From assembly GCA_016194335.1 (NCBI GenBank), contig JACQBR010000018.1, positions 1 to 36,514 on the forward strand: DNA of 36,514 bases, given 5' to 3'. The notes under the pieces were generated by a model. That model made no database searches, was not told the DNA's origin, and worked only from the letters and a program-made list of their open reading frames with translations. This stretch comes from Microcaldota archaeon (GTDB lineage: Archaea; Micrarchaeota; Micrarchaeia; Norongarragalinales; UBA97). Below are positions 7,766-15,055 of this stretch, one piece after another. Every line of letters starts with the position of its first letter. The stretch's first letter is position 1. The position numbers and the translations under genes were made by a program.

Positions 7766-8089
7766 TTAGGACTTGTGGAGAAGCTTATCCAAATCAACTT
7801 TTCCGAGAGCAATCCTCACTCCTTCACTTTCAAGCAGCTGCATTTTCTTTTTCGGCCCGCTTGCAAATCCTCCAACGCTCCCGTCGCTTCTCACCACGCG
7901 GTGGCACGGGACGCGGGGCATGCCGGGGCTCTTGCTAAGCGCGTTTCCAACGGCACGACTGGCGCCGGGCTTTCCGATGGCTGCCGCTATTTGGGAGTAA
8001 GTTGATACTTTGCCTTTAGGAATTTTGCAGGCTGCCGCCCACACCAGTTCAGTAAAACTTTTTTCGGAAGTTTTTTTCACATGCTTCAC
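7766..8089 (-). CDS. ogt: Methylated-DNA cysteine methyltransferase domain protein
   Basis: About 107 residues from GTG 8089; an upstream TTG at 8128 overlaps a TATA-like TTTTAAGTTC, so the shorter start is preferred. It holds the C-terminal DNA-binding/active-site domain of O6-alkylguanine-DNA alkyltransferases: GKVSTYSQIAAAIGKPGASRAVGNAL, then the active-site motif PCHRVV and GSVGGFASG. The cysteine is present, so it may be active rather than an ATL. The N-terminal ribonuclease H-like domain of full-length enzymes (150-180 aa) is missing, which is usual for small versions. Confidence 0.88.
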   Translation of the reverse strand: MKHVKKTSEKSFTELVWAAACKIPKGKVSTYSQIAAAIGKPGASRAVGNALSKSPGMPRVPCHRVVRSDGSVGGFASGPKKKMQLLESEGVRIALGKVDLDKLLHKS

Positions 8090-8171
8090 GCTAAGCGTTA
8101 CGCGAAATGAACTTAAAAGAAGTTTCAAATGCGGCTCTCAAAGCGCCGAGCTGTTTGTTTGCATTGGTTGG

Positions 8172-8220
8172 AGCTGTGTAAGCAGTGAAGGTTTCTTGGC
8201 CTTAAGGCAAATAGTCCACA
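8172..8220 (-). other. Pre-23S processing stem, 3' strand
   Basis: On the minus strand this trailer segment is complementary over most of its length to 14764-14803 upstream of 23S (AGCTGTGTAAG against CTTACACAGCT, continuing through the CCTTAA and ATAGT words). Such flanking stems carry the BHB cut sites that release archaeal pre-23S RNA. Confidence 0.75.
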
Positions 8221-8246
8221 TTGTAGTAGGCAGTTGTAGAGCTGTT

Positions 8247-8317
8247 CTTCGTCCAACAAATTAATTCGCCCATGCTACGAGTGTAGTCGCGAATTGGTTC
8301 ATGTTGGATGAACGAAG
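8247..8317 (-). other. Long hairpin abutting the 23S 3' end
   Basis: Three nested stems: CTTCG/CGAAG, TCCAACA/TGTTGGA and AATTCGC/GCGAATT, separated by small internal loops, with a CTAC/GTAG-containing apical loop. It lies between mature 23S and the processing stem. Probably a processing or protective hairpin; not a recognisable 5S RNA. Confidence 0.6.
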
Positions 8318-8583
8318 ATTGCGGCCTTTAGTAGCGGTTGGCTGAACAGCTCGCCCTTGCGGGCTTGCTGATTACACCTCCGCCCTATTGAACGGATCTG
8401 CTAGTCCGCGGCCTAAGCCGTCTCGTTTTGGGGGTTGCTTCGTCCTTAGTTAGACCTCAAAGAAGCGTTGATGTTTTTCGCCTCTTGCGAGTATGCCTTC
8501 AGGACTTATCAATCTAGCGCGTAGCTACGCGGCTCGCGTTGACACGACCGCAATACCAGTGGCGCCGGTTCCCGGTTCCTCTC

Positions 8584-8740
8584 TTAAGCCGAAGCCGTTG
8601 GCACGATTTAGCCTTATCAGTAAAGAGAAATTCTTGCGCGCTTGTTGACTGCTTTTTCATAGCAAACGCCAGGAAAGCATTGCTTTAAGCGCCATCCAGC
8701 GCGTGAGAATCCCATACTTGGAATGTGCCAAGGGCTCCGT
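8584..8740 (-). other. 23S intron in the sarcin-ricin loop (about L2658)
   Basis: The universal AGTACGAGAGGAACC is split as AGTAC (8741-8745) and GAGAGGAACC (ending 8583) by 157 nt. Intron ends pair (CGGAGCC/GGCTTCG, then TTGGCAC/GTGCCAA) and exon TAAG pairs with CTTA to make a BHB-like fold. A strict BHB cut would drop two conserved bases, so ends are uncertain by 2 nt. No ORF inside. Confidence 0.8.
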
Positions 8741-8744
8741 GTAC

Positions 8745-9443
8745 TTAGAGAACCTTACCCTCAGACGGCCAGACACTTCTAGGAGATGCCACCGAACTGT
8801 CTTTGTCGCCTTTCTTAGCAGACTTAAGCAAATTGAATCTCAAAACCTTTTCGGGATGAGATGAATCAAAGCAATTATAGGAATTAAGAACTTGAGCGCT
8901 TCCGTGCACAATCAACGCGTACATTTCGGTAGATGCGCCTTTCTTTACGTACGGCCCGCAAACGCGGCCGCAGCGAATCCCAAAATCCAGAAGCACTTGC
9001 CTTATTTCTTCAAGGACAGCCTTGTTTGCTTGAGCCAAATATATCCCGATGTCCTTCTCTGCGGGTTTCGAACACTTTTCGAGGGAATTTACGCTTCCCT
9101 CGGCGTCGAAAAACCCGCGGACATAGGCTTTTTTCAATCTAGGCAAGCCGCACACGATCCACGAAGGCATCTTCCAAGTCGCTTGATCTCCGGTGTATTC
9201 GGAGATTTGCGTCAATTCTCGGTAGATTTCCTTCGAGGTGATGCTTAAGCACCAAACCTCGTGTCTCGCGTCCAAGTAAAAACCCGCTTTCTTGCCAAAA
9301 TTATCCTCAATAATCTTCTCGAGGAATTCAAGCCAAAGCCTGCTTTTTTGGTAGAATCTTATTCGGTAAATCCCCTCTGACGAAACTTCAGAAAAATTTC
9401 CGTCCCTCAAGGCGCCGATAAGATACGCAATTTCTTCCTTCAT
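8745..9443 (-). CDS. LAGLIDADG homing endonuclease in 23S intron L2597
   Basis: 232 residues with two LAGLIDADG motifs (AYLIGALRDGNFS at residues 6-18; AYVRGFFDAEGSVN about 110-123), the usual monomeric form that cuts intron-less 23S alleles. The ORF runs past the predicted 3' splice site (8803) and its last 19 residues are encoded by 23S exon DNA, stopping next to the sarcin-ricin intron. It can therefore be made in full only from unspliced RNA. Sense orientation relative to 23S. Confidence 0.9.
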   Translation of the reverse strand: MKEEIAYLIGALRDGNFSEVSSEGIYRIRFYQKSRLWLEFLEKIIEDNFGKKAGFYLDARHEVWCLSITSKEIYRELTQISEYTGDQATWKMPSWIVCGLPRLKKAYVRGFFDAEGSVNSLEKCSKPAEKDIGIYLAQANKAVLEEIRQVLLDFGIRCGRVCGPYVKKGASTEMYALIVHGSAQVLNSYNCFDSSHPEKVLRFNLLKSAKKGDKDSSVASPRSVWPSEGKVL

Positions 9444-9533
9444 GAACCTAAGAAATCGCGCGTGTTTTTAAGCTTGGCGGGCGTGGCTTGCCGGCCATCC
9501 TAAAATTTGCTCGTAAGGTCTGCTAAGAGAGGT
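8803..9533 (-). other. 23S BHB intron near A2602 (about L2597)
   Basis: 731 nt. Canonical BHB: central helix GTCG/CGAC, three-base bulges CGA and AAA, inner helix CTCTTAGCAGAC/GTCTGCTAAGA-type. Cutting after the second base of each bulge gives AGAACGTCGCG+AGACAGTTC, matching the conserved 23S. Carries the homing endonuclease 8745-9443. Confidence 0.92.
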
Positions 9534-9546
9534 CGCGACGTTCTGA

Positions 9547-9587
9547 TTTTGGGATCCGTTAGATGTAAAAATCAATCTAATGGACCT
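9547..9587 (-). other. 23S microintron beside U2585
   Basis: 41 nt. Central helix TTGG/CCAA, bulges GTA and AAT, inner helix GGTCCATTAGAT/ATCTAACGGATC. BHB cutting gives GTTAGTTGGGT+TCAGAACGTCG, matching the conserved GAGCUGGGUUUAGAACG with the junction between 2584 and 2585. Confidence 0.85.
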
Positions 9588-9607
9588 ACCCAACTAACGT
9601 GGGTCTT

Positions 9608-9648
9608 TCGTTATTTCCCCAAGATGCAATCTTGCGTCCTGAGGGAAC
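9608..9648 (-). other. 23S microintron near 2565
   Basis: About 41 nt. Central helix GTTA/TAAC, bulges AAG and GAA, inner stem TTCCC/GGGAA with CAAGA/TCTTG. The strict product is two bases longer than expected, so the exact ends are uncertain, but the region has no room for an insertion in a working peptidyl-transferase centre. Confidence 0.7.
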
Positions 9649-9736
9649 TTTAACGGATGAACAACCCGACCCTTGGCGGCTCCTGCACCGCCAGGATGAC
9701 CCGAGCCGATAGCGATGTATCAAACCGCGTCGTCGA

Positions 9737-9939
9737 TTAGTCCCTTTTAGGAAATAATCTTTCATTCGATGCGCCGATACCAGTTTATCCACGTTTTGTT
9801 GAAAGTCCCGAAATTCGGTTCCTCCATTGTGTATAGCCTTACTACAAATGTTTTGCAGTAAAGAAGCTCTTTTTATTGAAAGAACTTTACGGGATTTTCG
9901 AAGACGTTAAAACTGGCCGGCGCGTATTTCCCGAAAGAA
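9737..9939 (-). other. 23S BHB intron in helix 89 (about L2476)
   Basis: 203 nt, no ORF. Central helix AGTT/GACT, bulges CAT and AAT, 14-bp inner helix TCTTTCGGGAAATA/TATTTCCTAAAAGG with two mismatches. Joined product GAGAGTTCA+TCGACGACG corresponds to conserved AGAGUUCAUAUCGACGG, though two bases shorter. Confidence 0.8.
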
Positions 9940-10167
9940 TGAACTCTCGGACGCGACGAACCTGTTACCCCCAGGGTAGCTTGTCTGTCAGAAACGGCCC
10001 TCATTAATAGGGACACGTTTGTTCGTTAAGCCCCGCTTTCGCGCCTGCATCCCATTTTGTTAAGGATACAGTCAGTCGCACATTTGTCTTTGACCCTCTA
10101 CAGACGACTTCTGACCGTCTTGAGTGCAACTTTGGGCGCCTTTGTTTTCTTATCGAAGGCGTGCCGC

Positions 10168-10871
10168 TTGCTGGTCTCCGGAACTAGCCGGCAAGTTACC
10201 CCCCATTTGTTTAAAAACCCATTCAGAGATAGCAGATTATGAACGAAAACCAAGCGATGCTTGTCGCATTCCTCCTTTCGGACGGAAGCGTTTATTTCGA
10301 CAAATCCAAGAGGACATATTGCATCCAATTCACCAATAAGGTCGGAGCGCTTCTTGAAAAATTCATCTTCCTTATGCGCGAATGGTTTGCGCTTGAAAAT
10401 TTTAGAATCAACCATTGCGCTCGGGCAGAATCAATTCGTTTTTTCTCAAAGAATGCCGCGGATGAACTGTTTGCACTATCTCCAACCTACCGGACGCTCG
10501 TATTCCCGGACGGCACGTTTCCCAATGCCATCATTCCCCAAGAGATTATTGGGGATGAAAAGCTTGCAATTGCTTTTCTCAAGGCATTCGCCTCTTGCGA
10601 CGGCGGGATTGTTGTCAATCCCCCCGAAGGCCAGTACCGCATCGAACTCGCCTGCAGGCACCCCTCGCTCAAAAAACAATTGGGCGAGTTGCTTGCGAAA
10701 ACGGGATTCGAATGCGTCCTGACTAAAGAGCGCGTGATCGTCCGCGGAAAGGGGAACATCGTTAGGTATCTTGGAAAAATCGGCTTTCTAAACGAAAGCA
10801 CAATCTGCAAAAAATCTCTTCACTATGGACTTCCAAAAATGAAGGTGTTTTCTTTGCTAGTTCAGAAGACT
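10168..10871 (-). other. 23S BHB intron in the P loop (L2252)
   Basis: 704 nt. Central helix GCTG/CAGC, bulges GGA and AAG, inner helix GTCTTC-T-GAACTAGC/GCTAGTTC-C-GGAGAC. Cutting gives GTTTGGCTGGG+GCGGCACGCC, an exact fit to the conserved P-loop segment GUUUGACUGGGGCGGUCGCC. Contains an endonuclease gene on the opposite strand. Confidence 0.93.
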
Positions 10872-10922
10872 CCCAGCCAAACCACCCATCTGCAGCGGTC
10901 CTCCGCCGATGAGGCGAAGTAA
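10239..10922 (+). CDS. LAGLIDADG homing endonuclease antisense to 23S
   Basis: 227 residues on the plus strand, opposite to the rRNA. Motif 1 is AMLVAFLLSDGSV (residues 6-18) and motif 2 AIAFLKAFASCDGGIVV (about 111-127); spacing and length match double-motif LAGLIDADG enzymes. The frame reads on beyond the intron's 5' boundary (10871) and its last 17 residues are antisense to 23S exon. It cannot be translated from the rRNA precursor, so it needs its own promoter; none obvious is seen upstream, and no clear ribosome site precedes ATG 10239. Other ORFs on this strand are shadows, but the motifs make this one convincing. Confidence 0.88.
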   Translation: MNENQAMLVAFLLSDGSVYFDKSKRTYCIQFTNKVGALLEKFIFLMREWFALENFRINHCARAESIRFFSKNAADELFALSPTYRTLVFPDGTFPNAIIPQEIIGDEKLAIAFLKAFASCDGGIVVNPPEGQYRIELACRHPSLKKQLGELLAKTGFECVLTKERVIVRGKGNIVRYLGKIGFLNESTICKKSLHYGLPKMKVFSLLVQKTPSQTTHLQRSSADEAK

Positions 10923-11058
10923 GAAACGTCGTCAACACAGAGCAGTGTTACATTATCGCCTATTCCCGCCCCGAAAGACGGGACATAGCGGCTCCTGCTT
11001 ACTCTGGGCAATGCCAACAACGCTTCAACAACAGACTGTGGTTAAGCTCCATGGGGTC

Positions 11059-11097
11059 TTAACGCAAAACCAATGCGAAAAAACTGCATTGATCAGT
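11059..11097 (-). other. 23S microintron at the A2058-G2061 site
   Basis: 39 nt. Central helix AACG/CGTT, bulges AAA and AAG, inner CAATGC/GCATTG. Product AAACGAA+GACCCC has the same length as conserved ACGGAAAGACCCC; the junction falls between A2060 and G2061 in the exit tunnel. Confidence 0.78.
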
Positions 11098-11233
11098 TTC
11101 GTTTCCCCCTAGAAGTCCTCGGCATGTTCACCGAGTAGTAGGTTCACCAGGTCCAAGACAGGGACAGCTGGACACTCGTTACGCCATTCATGCAAGCCGC
11201 CAATTAAGCGGCGAGGTATTACGCTACCTTAAG

Positions 11234-11945
11234 CAAATCATTTTCAGAATTTAGAAAACGTTGGACTATATCTTCGCCGTTTGGTTTTCCGGCGTTCGGC
11301 TTGTAGTCTCTGAGGCGTCCGCCTTGCGCGCTTGAATCGCTTCAAGCACCTGCTCGAGGGAATATCTCCGTTGCTTGCCGTTCATGTTCATTTGAAACGC
11401 CAAGCGCGTGAGTTCTTCCAAACCCTTGAGCGTGGAGTGTTTTTTCGCTTCAAGCCCAAGCACAATCTCTCTAAACAGGAGGTAATCCCCTGATTTCACG
11501 ATTGGCTTGTACTTGTCGAAGAACGGAATGACTTTCTCCACCAACTGCCGCCTGTTGTCCACCATGAACTGCATGGTGTCAGGCTGGCCCGGCTTTTCCA
11601 TCACCCTGCCGCACGTGAACGCCCGCTTGAACAACTCAAGCACATCAGCGTGCGTGCGGTGTTGGGTGACGTGGAACATTGGGTCAAGCGCAAAGCCGAA
11701 TCTTGTGGTGGGCTCTTTCTTGAGAGAGACGCAAAAACACCCCTCCCCGTCTGAAAAACCCAGCAGGTAATACCTTAGGTATTTCATCCTGCCAATTGCG
11801 ATTGACCTTGCCATTCCGTTCAACACTCCAGTAAAGCGGTTCCCTGCTGATTATCCTTCACAATCATGCGTTTTATTCCTTTCTCAGGAAACGCATTAAT
11901 CTGGATTTCCCAGCATATAGCCGAATTCGACAGACCCTTAAGTTG
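11234..11945 (-). other. Group I intron in 23S at L1923
   Basis: 712 nt. Group I hallmarks on the minus strand: 5' exon ends in T and the intron ends in G; exon AGACT pairs with internal guide GGTCT (U-G at the cut, P1); CTATATGCTGGGAAATCC (P/Q region), CTCAGAGACTACAAGC (R) and AAGATATAGTCC (S), with GACTA/TAGTC forming P7. Joined exons give GAGACT+CTTAAGGTAGCG. By alignment the site follows U1923, the position of the algal intron encoding I-CeuI. Confidence 0.92.
11266..11826 (-). CDS. Single-motif LAGLIDADG endonuclease in group I intron
   Basis: 186 residues (ATG 11826; a Met at residue 5 or 14 is also possible). One LAGLIDADG motif (YYLLGFSDGEGCFCVSL, about residues 19-35), like I-CreI/I-CeuI, which act as homodimers. 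Body: FVSLKKEPTT-type strands, HVTQHRTHADVLELF, QPDTMQFMVDNRRQLVEKVIPFFDKY, which fits the family. The C-terminal tail (ETTSRTPENQTAKI) is encoded by the ribozyme core itself: the R element gives ETTS and the stop TAG is within the S element. Confidence 0.92.
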   Translation of the reverse strand: MLNGMARSIAIGRMKYLRYYLLGFSDGEGCFCVSLKKEPTTRFGFALDPMFHVTQHRTHADVLELFKRAFTCGRVMEKPGQPDTMQFMVDNRRQLVEKVIPFFDKYKPIVKSGDYLLFREIVLGLEAKKHSTLKGLEELTRLAFQMNMNGKQRRYSLEQVLEAIQARKADASETTSRTPENQTAKI

Positions 11946-12155
11946 AGTCTCAGAGTTAGACCCGCTCTTTAGCAGCCCTTTGCCAGGTTGTAACCCGGTT
12001 TGAGGTACTGCCAGTGAGCAGGCGTCGGCCTCCGTATATAGCGTTTCCACCTTGCGGAGACCTGTGTTTTTGCTAAACAGTCGATGTCCTCTGGTCACTG
12101 CGACCTACTAACAACCCATCAAACTTGCGCTCTTTGGGCCGAAAGTAGGCACCCC

Positions 12156-12872
12156 TTATCCCGAAGTTACGGGGCTAATTTGCCGAATTCCCTTGCCTTG
12201 GTTCTCCTGCCACGTCTTAGCTTGTTCAGCCAGGGGCACCTGTACTGGTTTTACCGAATCTTTTGTGAACGAATTTTTTGAAAACTTTCGTACCTTCTGG
12301 AAATGCCAACAACCGATTTGATCAAAATATTTTTCGGCACTGGTTCCGTAAAGATCAAGACGATACATCGTACACCGGTATATTTTGTCGGACGTTGGAA
12401 CCCGAGACTTTTCAATCGCTTCACCAACCGTGTGGTGGATTCCAAATTCCGTCAGAACTCTACTCACGTCATCACGGAGTTTTTTGCTCCGCACTCGCAA
12501 GCGAATTCTCGGCTTTCCGTCGGAATCGAAGAAAACGACCCCGTCACAGCCGATTACACCGTTGACGAAATCTTTCCACTCCGACTTTGCGACGCAGCTG
12601 GGCATACTTATTATTTCGGCTTTTCTTCCAACGGGAAGGCCAAATTCTTGCGTGAGTTGCAGCCACATTTTCTTTGATTGCACGTAAACGACGTAACGAT
12701 TGCCGCGCTTTTTTATGTGCGGCGTTACGCCGAATATTCGTGCGACCAGTTCGGCTACGAACTTTGCGGCTTCCTCGTCCTCATCGCAGAACTCCCACCA
12801 ATACACGTTTTTACGCGCGTATTTTGGAAGGCTGCCATCGCCACAATGTATGCCCAAAAACAAGCCGTACAT
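12156..12872 (-). CDS. LAGLIDADG homing endonuclease in 23S intron near L1650
   Basis: 238 residues from ATG 12872. Motif 1 YGLFLGIHCGDGSL (residues 2-15) and a degenerate motif 2 FVNGVIGCDGVVFF (about 101-114). The middle (RNRYVVYVQSKKMW-type strands, IRLRVRSKKLRDDVSRVLTEFGI) fits a double-motif enzyme. Only about the first 207 residues are intron encoded; the last 31 (for example QVPLAEQAKTWQENQ) are translated from 23S exon downstream of the splice site at 12251. Confidence 0.88.
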   Translation of the reverse strand: MYGLFLGIHCGDGSLPKYARKNVYWWEFCDEDEEAAKFVAELVARIFGVTPHIKKRGNRYVVYVQSKKMWLQLTQEFGLPVGRKAEIISMPSCVAKSEWKDFVNGVIGCDGVVFFDSDGKPRIRLRVRSKKLRDDVSRVLTEFGIHHTVGEAIEKSRVPTSDKIYRCTMYRLDLYGTSAEKYFDQIGCWHFQKVRKFSKNSFTKDSVKPVQVPLAEQAKTWQENQGKGIRQISPVTSG

Positions 12873-12919
12873 ACCTTACTATACGAAAGTTTCCTTTAAA
12901 ATGATTCACAAAAGAGTTT
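12251..12919 (-). other. 23S BHB intron near L1650
   Basis: 669 nt. Central helix ACCG/CGGT, bulges AGA and AAA, long inner helix TCTTTTGTGAA/TTCACAAAAGA continuing to CTTTCGTA/TACGAAAG. Product CGTACCGAG+AACCAGTACAGG equals the conserved CGUACCCCAAACCGACACAGG in length. Carries endonuclease 12156-12872. Confidence 0.88.
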
Positions 12920-13679
12920 CTCGGTACGGGCTCCAAACAGGATTTTTACACCATTTTCAGGGGCTTATGGACTCGTCCCACCTTTCGGCCATTCGAGACT
13001 TGAAGTCGTGCTCCTCTCAACGAGACTTCCGACTCCTGGTTCTCTTAGATGCGCTCTCGCGCACAGGAACTATCCGCAAGCGTCTGATGCAAACTTGCGT
13101 TGCCGCACTCCGTTTGAAGGCACCCGAATATTAACGGGTTTCCCTTTCGTCCTACACGATTGCGTTTGGACTTAGGACCGGCTGACTCTAGTTCGACTAG
13201 CGTTGACTAGAAACCCTTGCCCTTTCGACGTCCAGGATTCTCGCCTGGATTAGATGCTACTAGCACCAGGATTTTCGTTGCGAGCCGCTCCACAGGACCT
13301 CACGGCCCTGCTTCGAGGCAACCCGCACGCCCTCCTACTCAATCACCACCCACTGGTGGTGTGCTGCAGTGTCGGTGAATTGCTTAGTCCCGGTAGTCTG
13401 CGACGCCGCGAACCTTGACGGGTCCGCTGTTACGCGTTGTTTAACGGATGGCAGCTTCTGTTCCTCGGCCGCCACGCCGCCGTTACAAACTTGCATTCGG
13501 CGGCGTGTCGTCTACCGCCCCGCTGTCTGCGGAACACGACGTCTTTCTGAGTAACACTCAGCAATTTCTTAGGGACCTTAACTGCAGTAGGGGTCGTTCC
13601 CCTCTCGCCGTCCGCGCTTAACTCGGACTGGCCGACTCCCACCTTCTACGGCGGCAGTAGCTTCGGAGTTTCGTCGAAT

Positions 13680-13747
13680 CTTTTCCGTGAACGCTTTTCG
13701 CAATCGCGAGCGTTGTCGCGACGGAATAGCGAGCGATTGCGGAAAAG
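13680..13747 (-). repeat. Hairpin insertion in 23S
   Basis: CTTTTCCG (13680) and CGGAAAAG (ending 13747) enclose CGCAATCGC/GCGATTGCG. It looks like an extra stem within 23S. It lacks a BHB shape, so it is more likely a retained expansion than an intron. Its left arm resembles 14975-14999. Confidence 0.5.
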
Positions 13748-14763
13748 GGTTCTTTGACAAGGACGTGAGGATTTTACTCCCCGGTCGTCCGAATCGGTAG
13801 CTCTACCTACTGCCTGCCTCTAGTGGGGCTGTACTGCGGTACACTTCGGAGGGAACCCGCTATCGCCGCACTCGTATGGACTTTCACCCCTACACGCACG
13901 TCACCCAAGGGGATAGACCACCACTGGTTGCGGGCTTCCACCATTCGTAAGAACGGCTTCACCCTGCGCGCGCGTAGTTCGTTGCGGCTTCGGGTCTTAC
14001 ACGAGTGACTTGGGGCCAGTTACGACCCCCTCCCTGGCCGCTTGCGCGGTTGCGGAGAATAATCGCTTTCGCTTCGCTCAATGCTAAACGCCACTCCCGT
14101 AAACTCCCTGGCTCTTGCTTCAAGAAGGACGACGGAACGCCGTAGGCCTTGCGGCCCCTTTATCGCCCCGTCTTCTTGTCGCCACTCAGTTTCAGGCTCT
14201 TTGCACTGGCCTTTCGGCTTTCTTTGCAACTTTCGCTCACGCTACTTGATACGCTATCGGTCTTGGGTTATATTTTAGGGTTGCAAGTTGAATGACTCGC
14301 AATTTCACGCCGCCATGCCAGGCGACGCTACTCTGGAATCCGGCTCAGGCGAACTCACTTTGCCTACGCGGCTGTCACGCTCTTTGACGCGACTTTCCAA
14401 TCGTCTTCGGCTCGCGAATCCGCCTTAAATGCCGGTCCGACAACCCCACATCTGCACCCGCCTTGCAGCGGGGCATTCGGTTTGCCCTGAATTCGCCGCT
14501 TTCGTTCGCACTACTCACGGCATCCCGGTTGGTTTCTTTTCCTCCGCTTACTAAGATATTTCAATTCAGCGGGTGGTGCTCTCCTCTCGGAGCGGTTAGG
14601 GAATCTCGGGTTTACGGGCTGCATACGCCTACCCCGAGCTTTTCGCAGTTAGCCACGCCCTTCGTCGCTACCCAAGCCTAGTCATCCACTGAGTGGCTTA
14701 AAGCTAGCAGCTCTAAACTTTCCTACTCGGCCTCCCTCCACCCTTGCGGATGGAAAAAGGCCT

Positions 14764-14803
14764 TGTGAACTATTTTTAAGGCTTCTTTACTACTTACACA
14801 GCT
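14764..14803 (-). other. Pre-23S processing stem, 5' strand
   Basis: Complementary to 8172-8220 at the other end of 23S, 6.5 kb away; see that entry. Confidence 0.75.
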
Positions 14804-14990
14804 TCACAAACCGCAAACCCCCCCACCGCAAAAAACGGCAGGGAAATTGCTCAGCACTTCGATTGCGGAAACGAGGGTACGCCTCGGATTACTCCGCAAA
14901 CCGCATTTCAACGCCCCGCGGCTTTTTGAAAGGCACGCGGGACACAAAACATTTTTTTTTAACTTACGAGTTCTTTCTTTTCCGTCAACG

Positions 14991-15048
14991 CTTTTCTTTC
15001 TTTACGCGACGAAGCGCCGCAAAGCGCGAGGAGCTAAAGAAAGAAAAG
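14991..15048 (-). other. Hairpin between tRNA-Ala and 23S
   Basis: Perfect 13-bp inverted repeat CTTTTCTTTCTTT / AAAGAAAGAAAAG around a GC-rich loop, starting 8 nt after the tRNA-Ala 3' end. Possibly a cleavage site in the spacer. Otherwise the spacer 14804-15055 shows no gene; the ORF readings there include a T-run and are not credible. Confidence 0.55.
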
Positions 15049-15055
15049 GGTCGAG

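Larger units (their letters stand above)
8318..14711 (-). rRNA. 23S ribosomal RNA, interrupted by nine introns
   Basis: Start near 14711 (about 22 nt before GTGGATGACTAGGC), end near 8318 (after GCTACTAAAGGCCGC). Landmarks on the minus strand: GTAGCGACGAAGGGCGTGG, AAACACAGGTCTCCGC, GGTAGCGTAATACC, GACCCCATGG, GCTGGG+GCGGC (P loop), GGGGGTAACAGG, AGAACGTCG, GACAGTTCGG and the sarcin-ricin loop. The gene spans 6.4 kb; after subtracting nine predicted introns (3.3 kb) the mature RNA is about 3.1 kb, as expected. Several core words differ from the usual consensus (for example ATCGCTATCGGCTC). End points are good to about 10 nt. Confidence 0.93.

Noticed and set aside
8090-8320. 5S rRNA behind 23S
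   Set aside because: None of the 5S conserved words is present; the region is explained by the processing stem and hairpin.
12674-13134. Several plus-strand ORFs over 23S and its intron
   Set aside because: Antisense to the endonuclease and to 23S exon; no LAGLIDADG or other motif, unlike the plus-strand gene at 10239.
13680-13747. Seventeenth rRNA intron at the 23S hairpin
   Set aside because: The inverted repeat lacks a four-base central helix with three-base bulges, and the surrounding 23S region is variable, so a retained stem is more likely.
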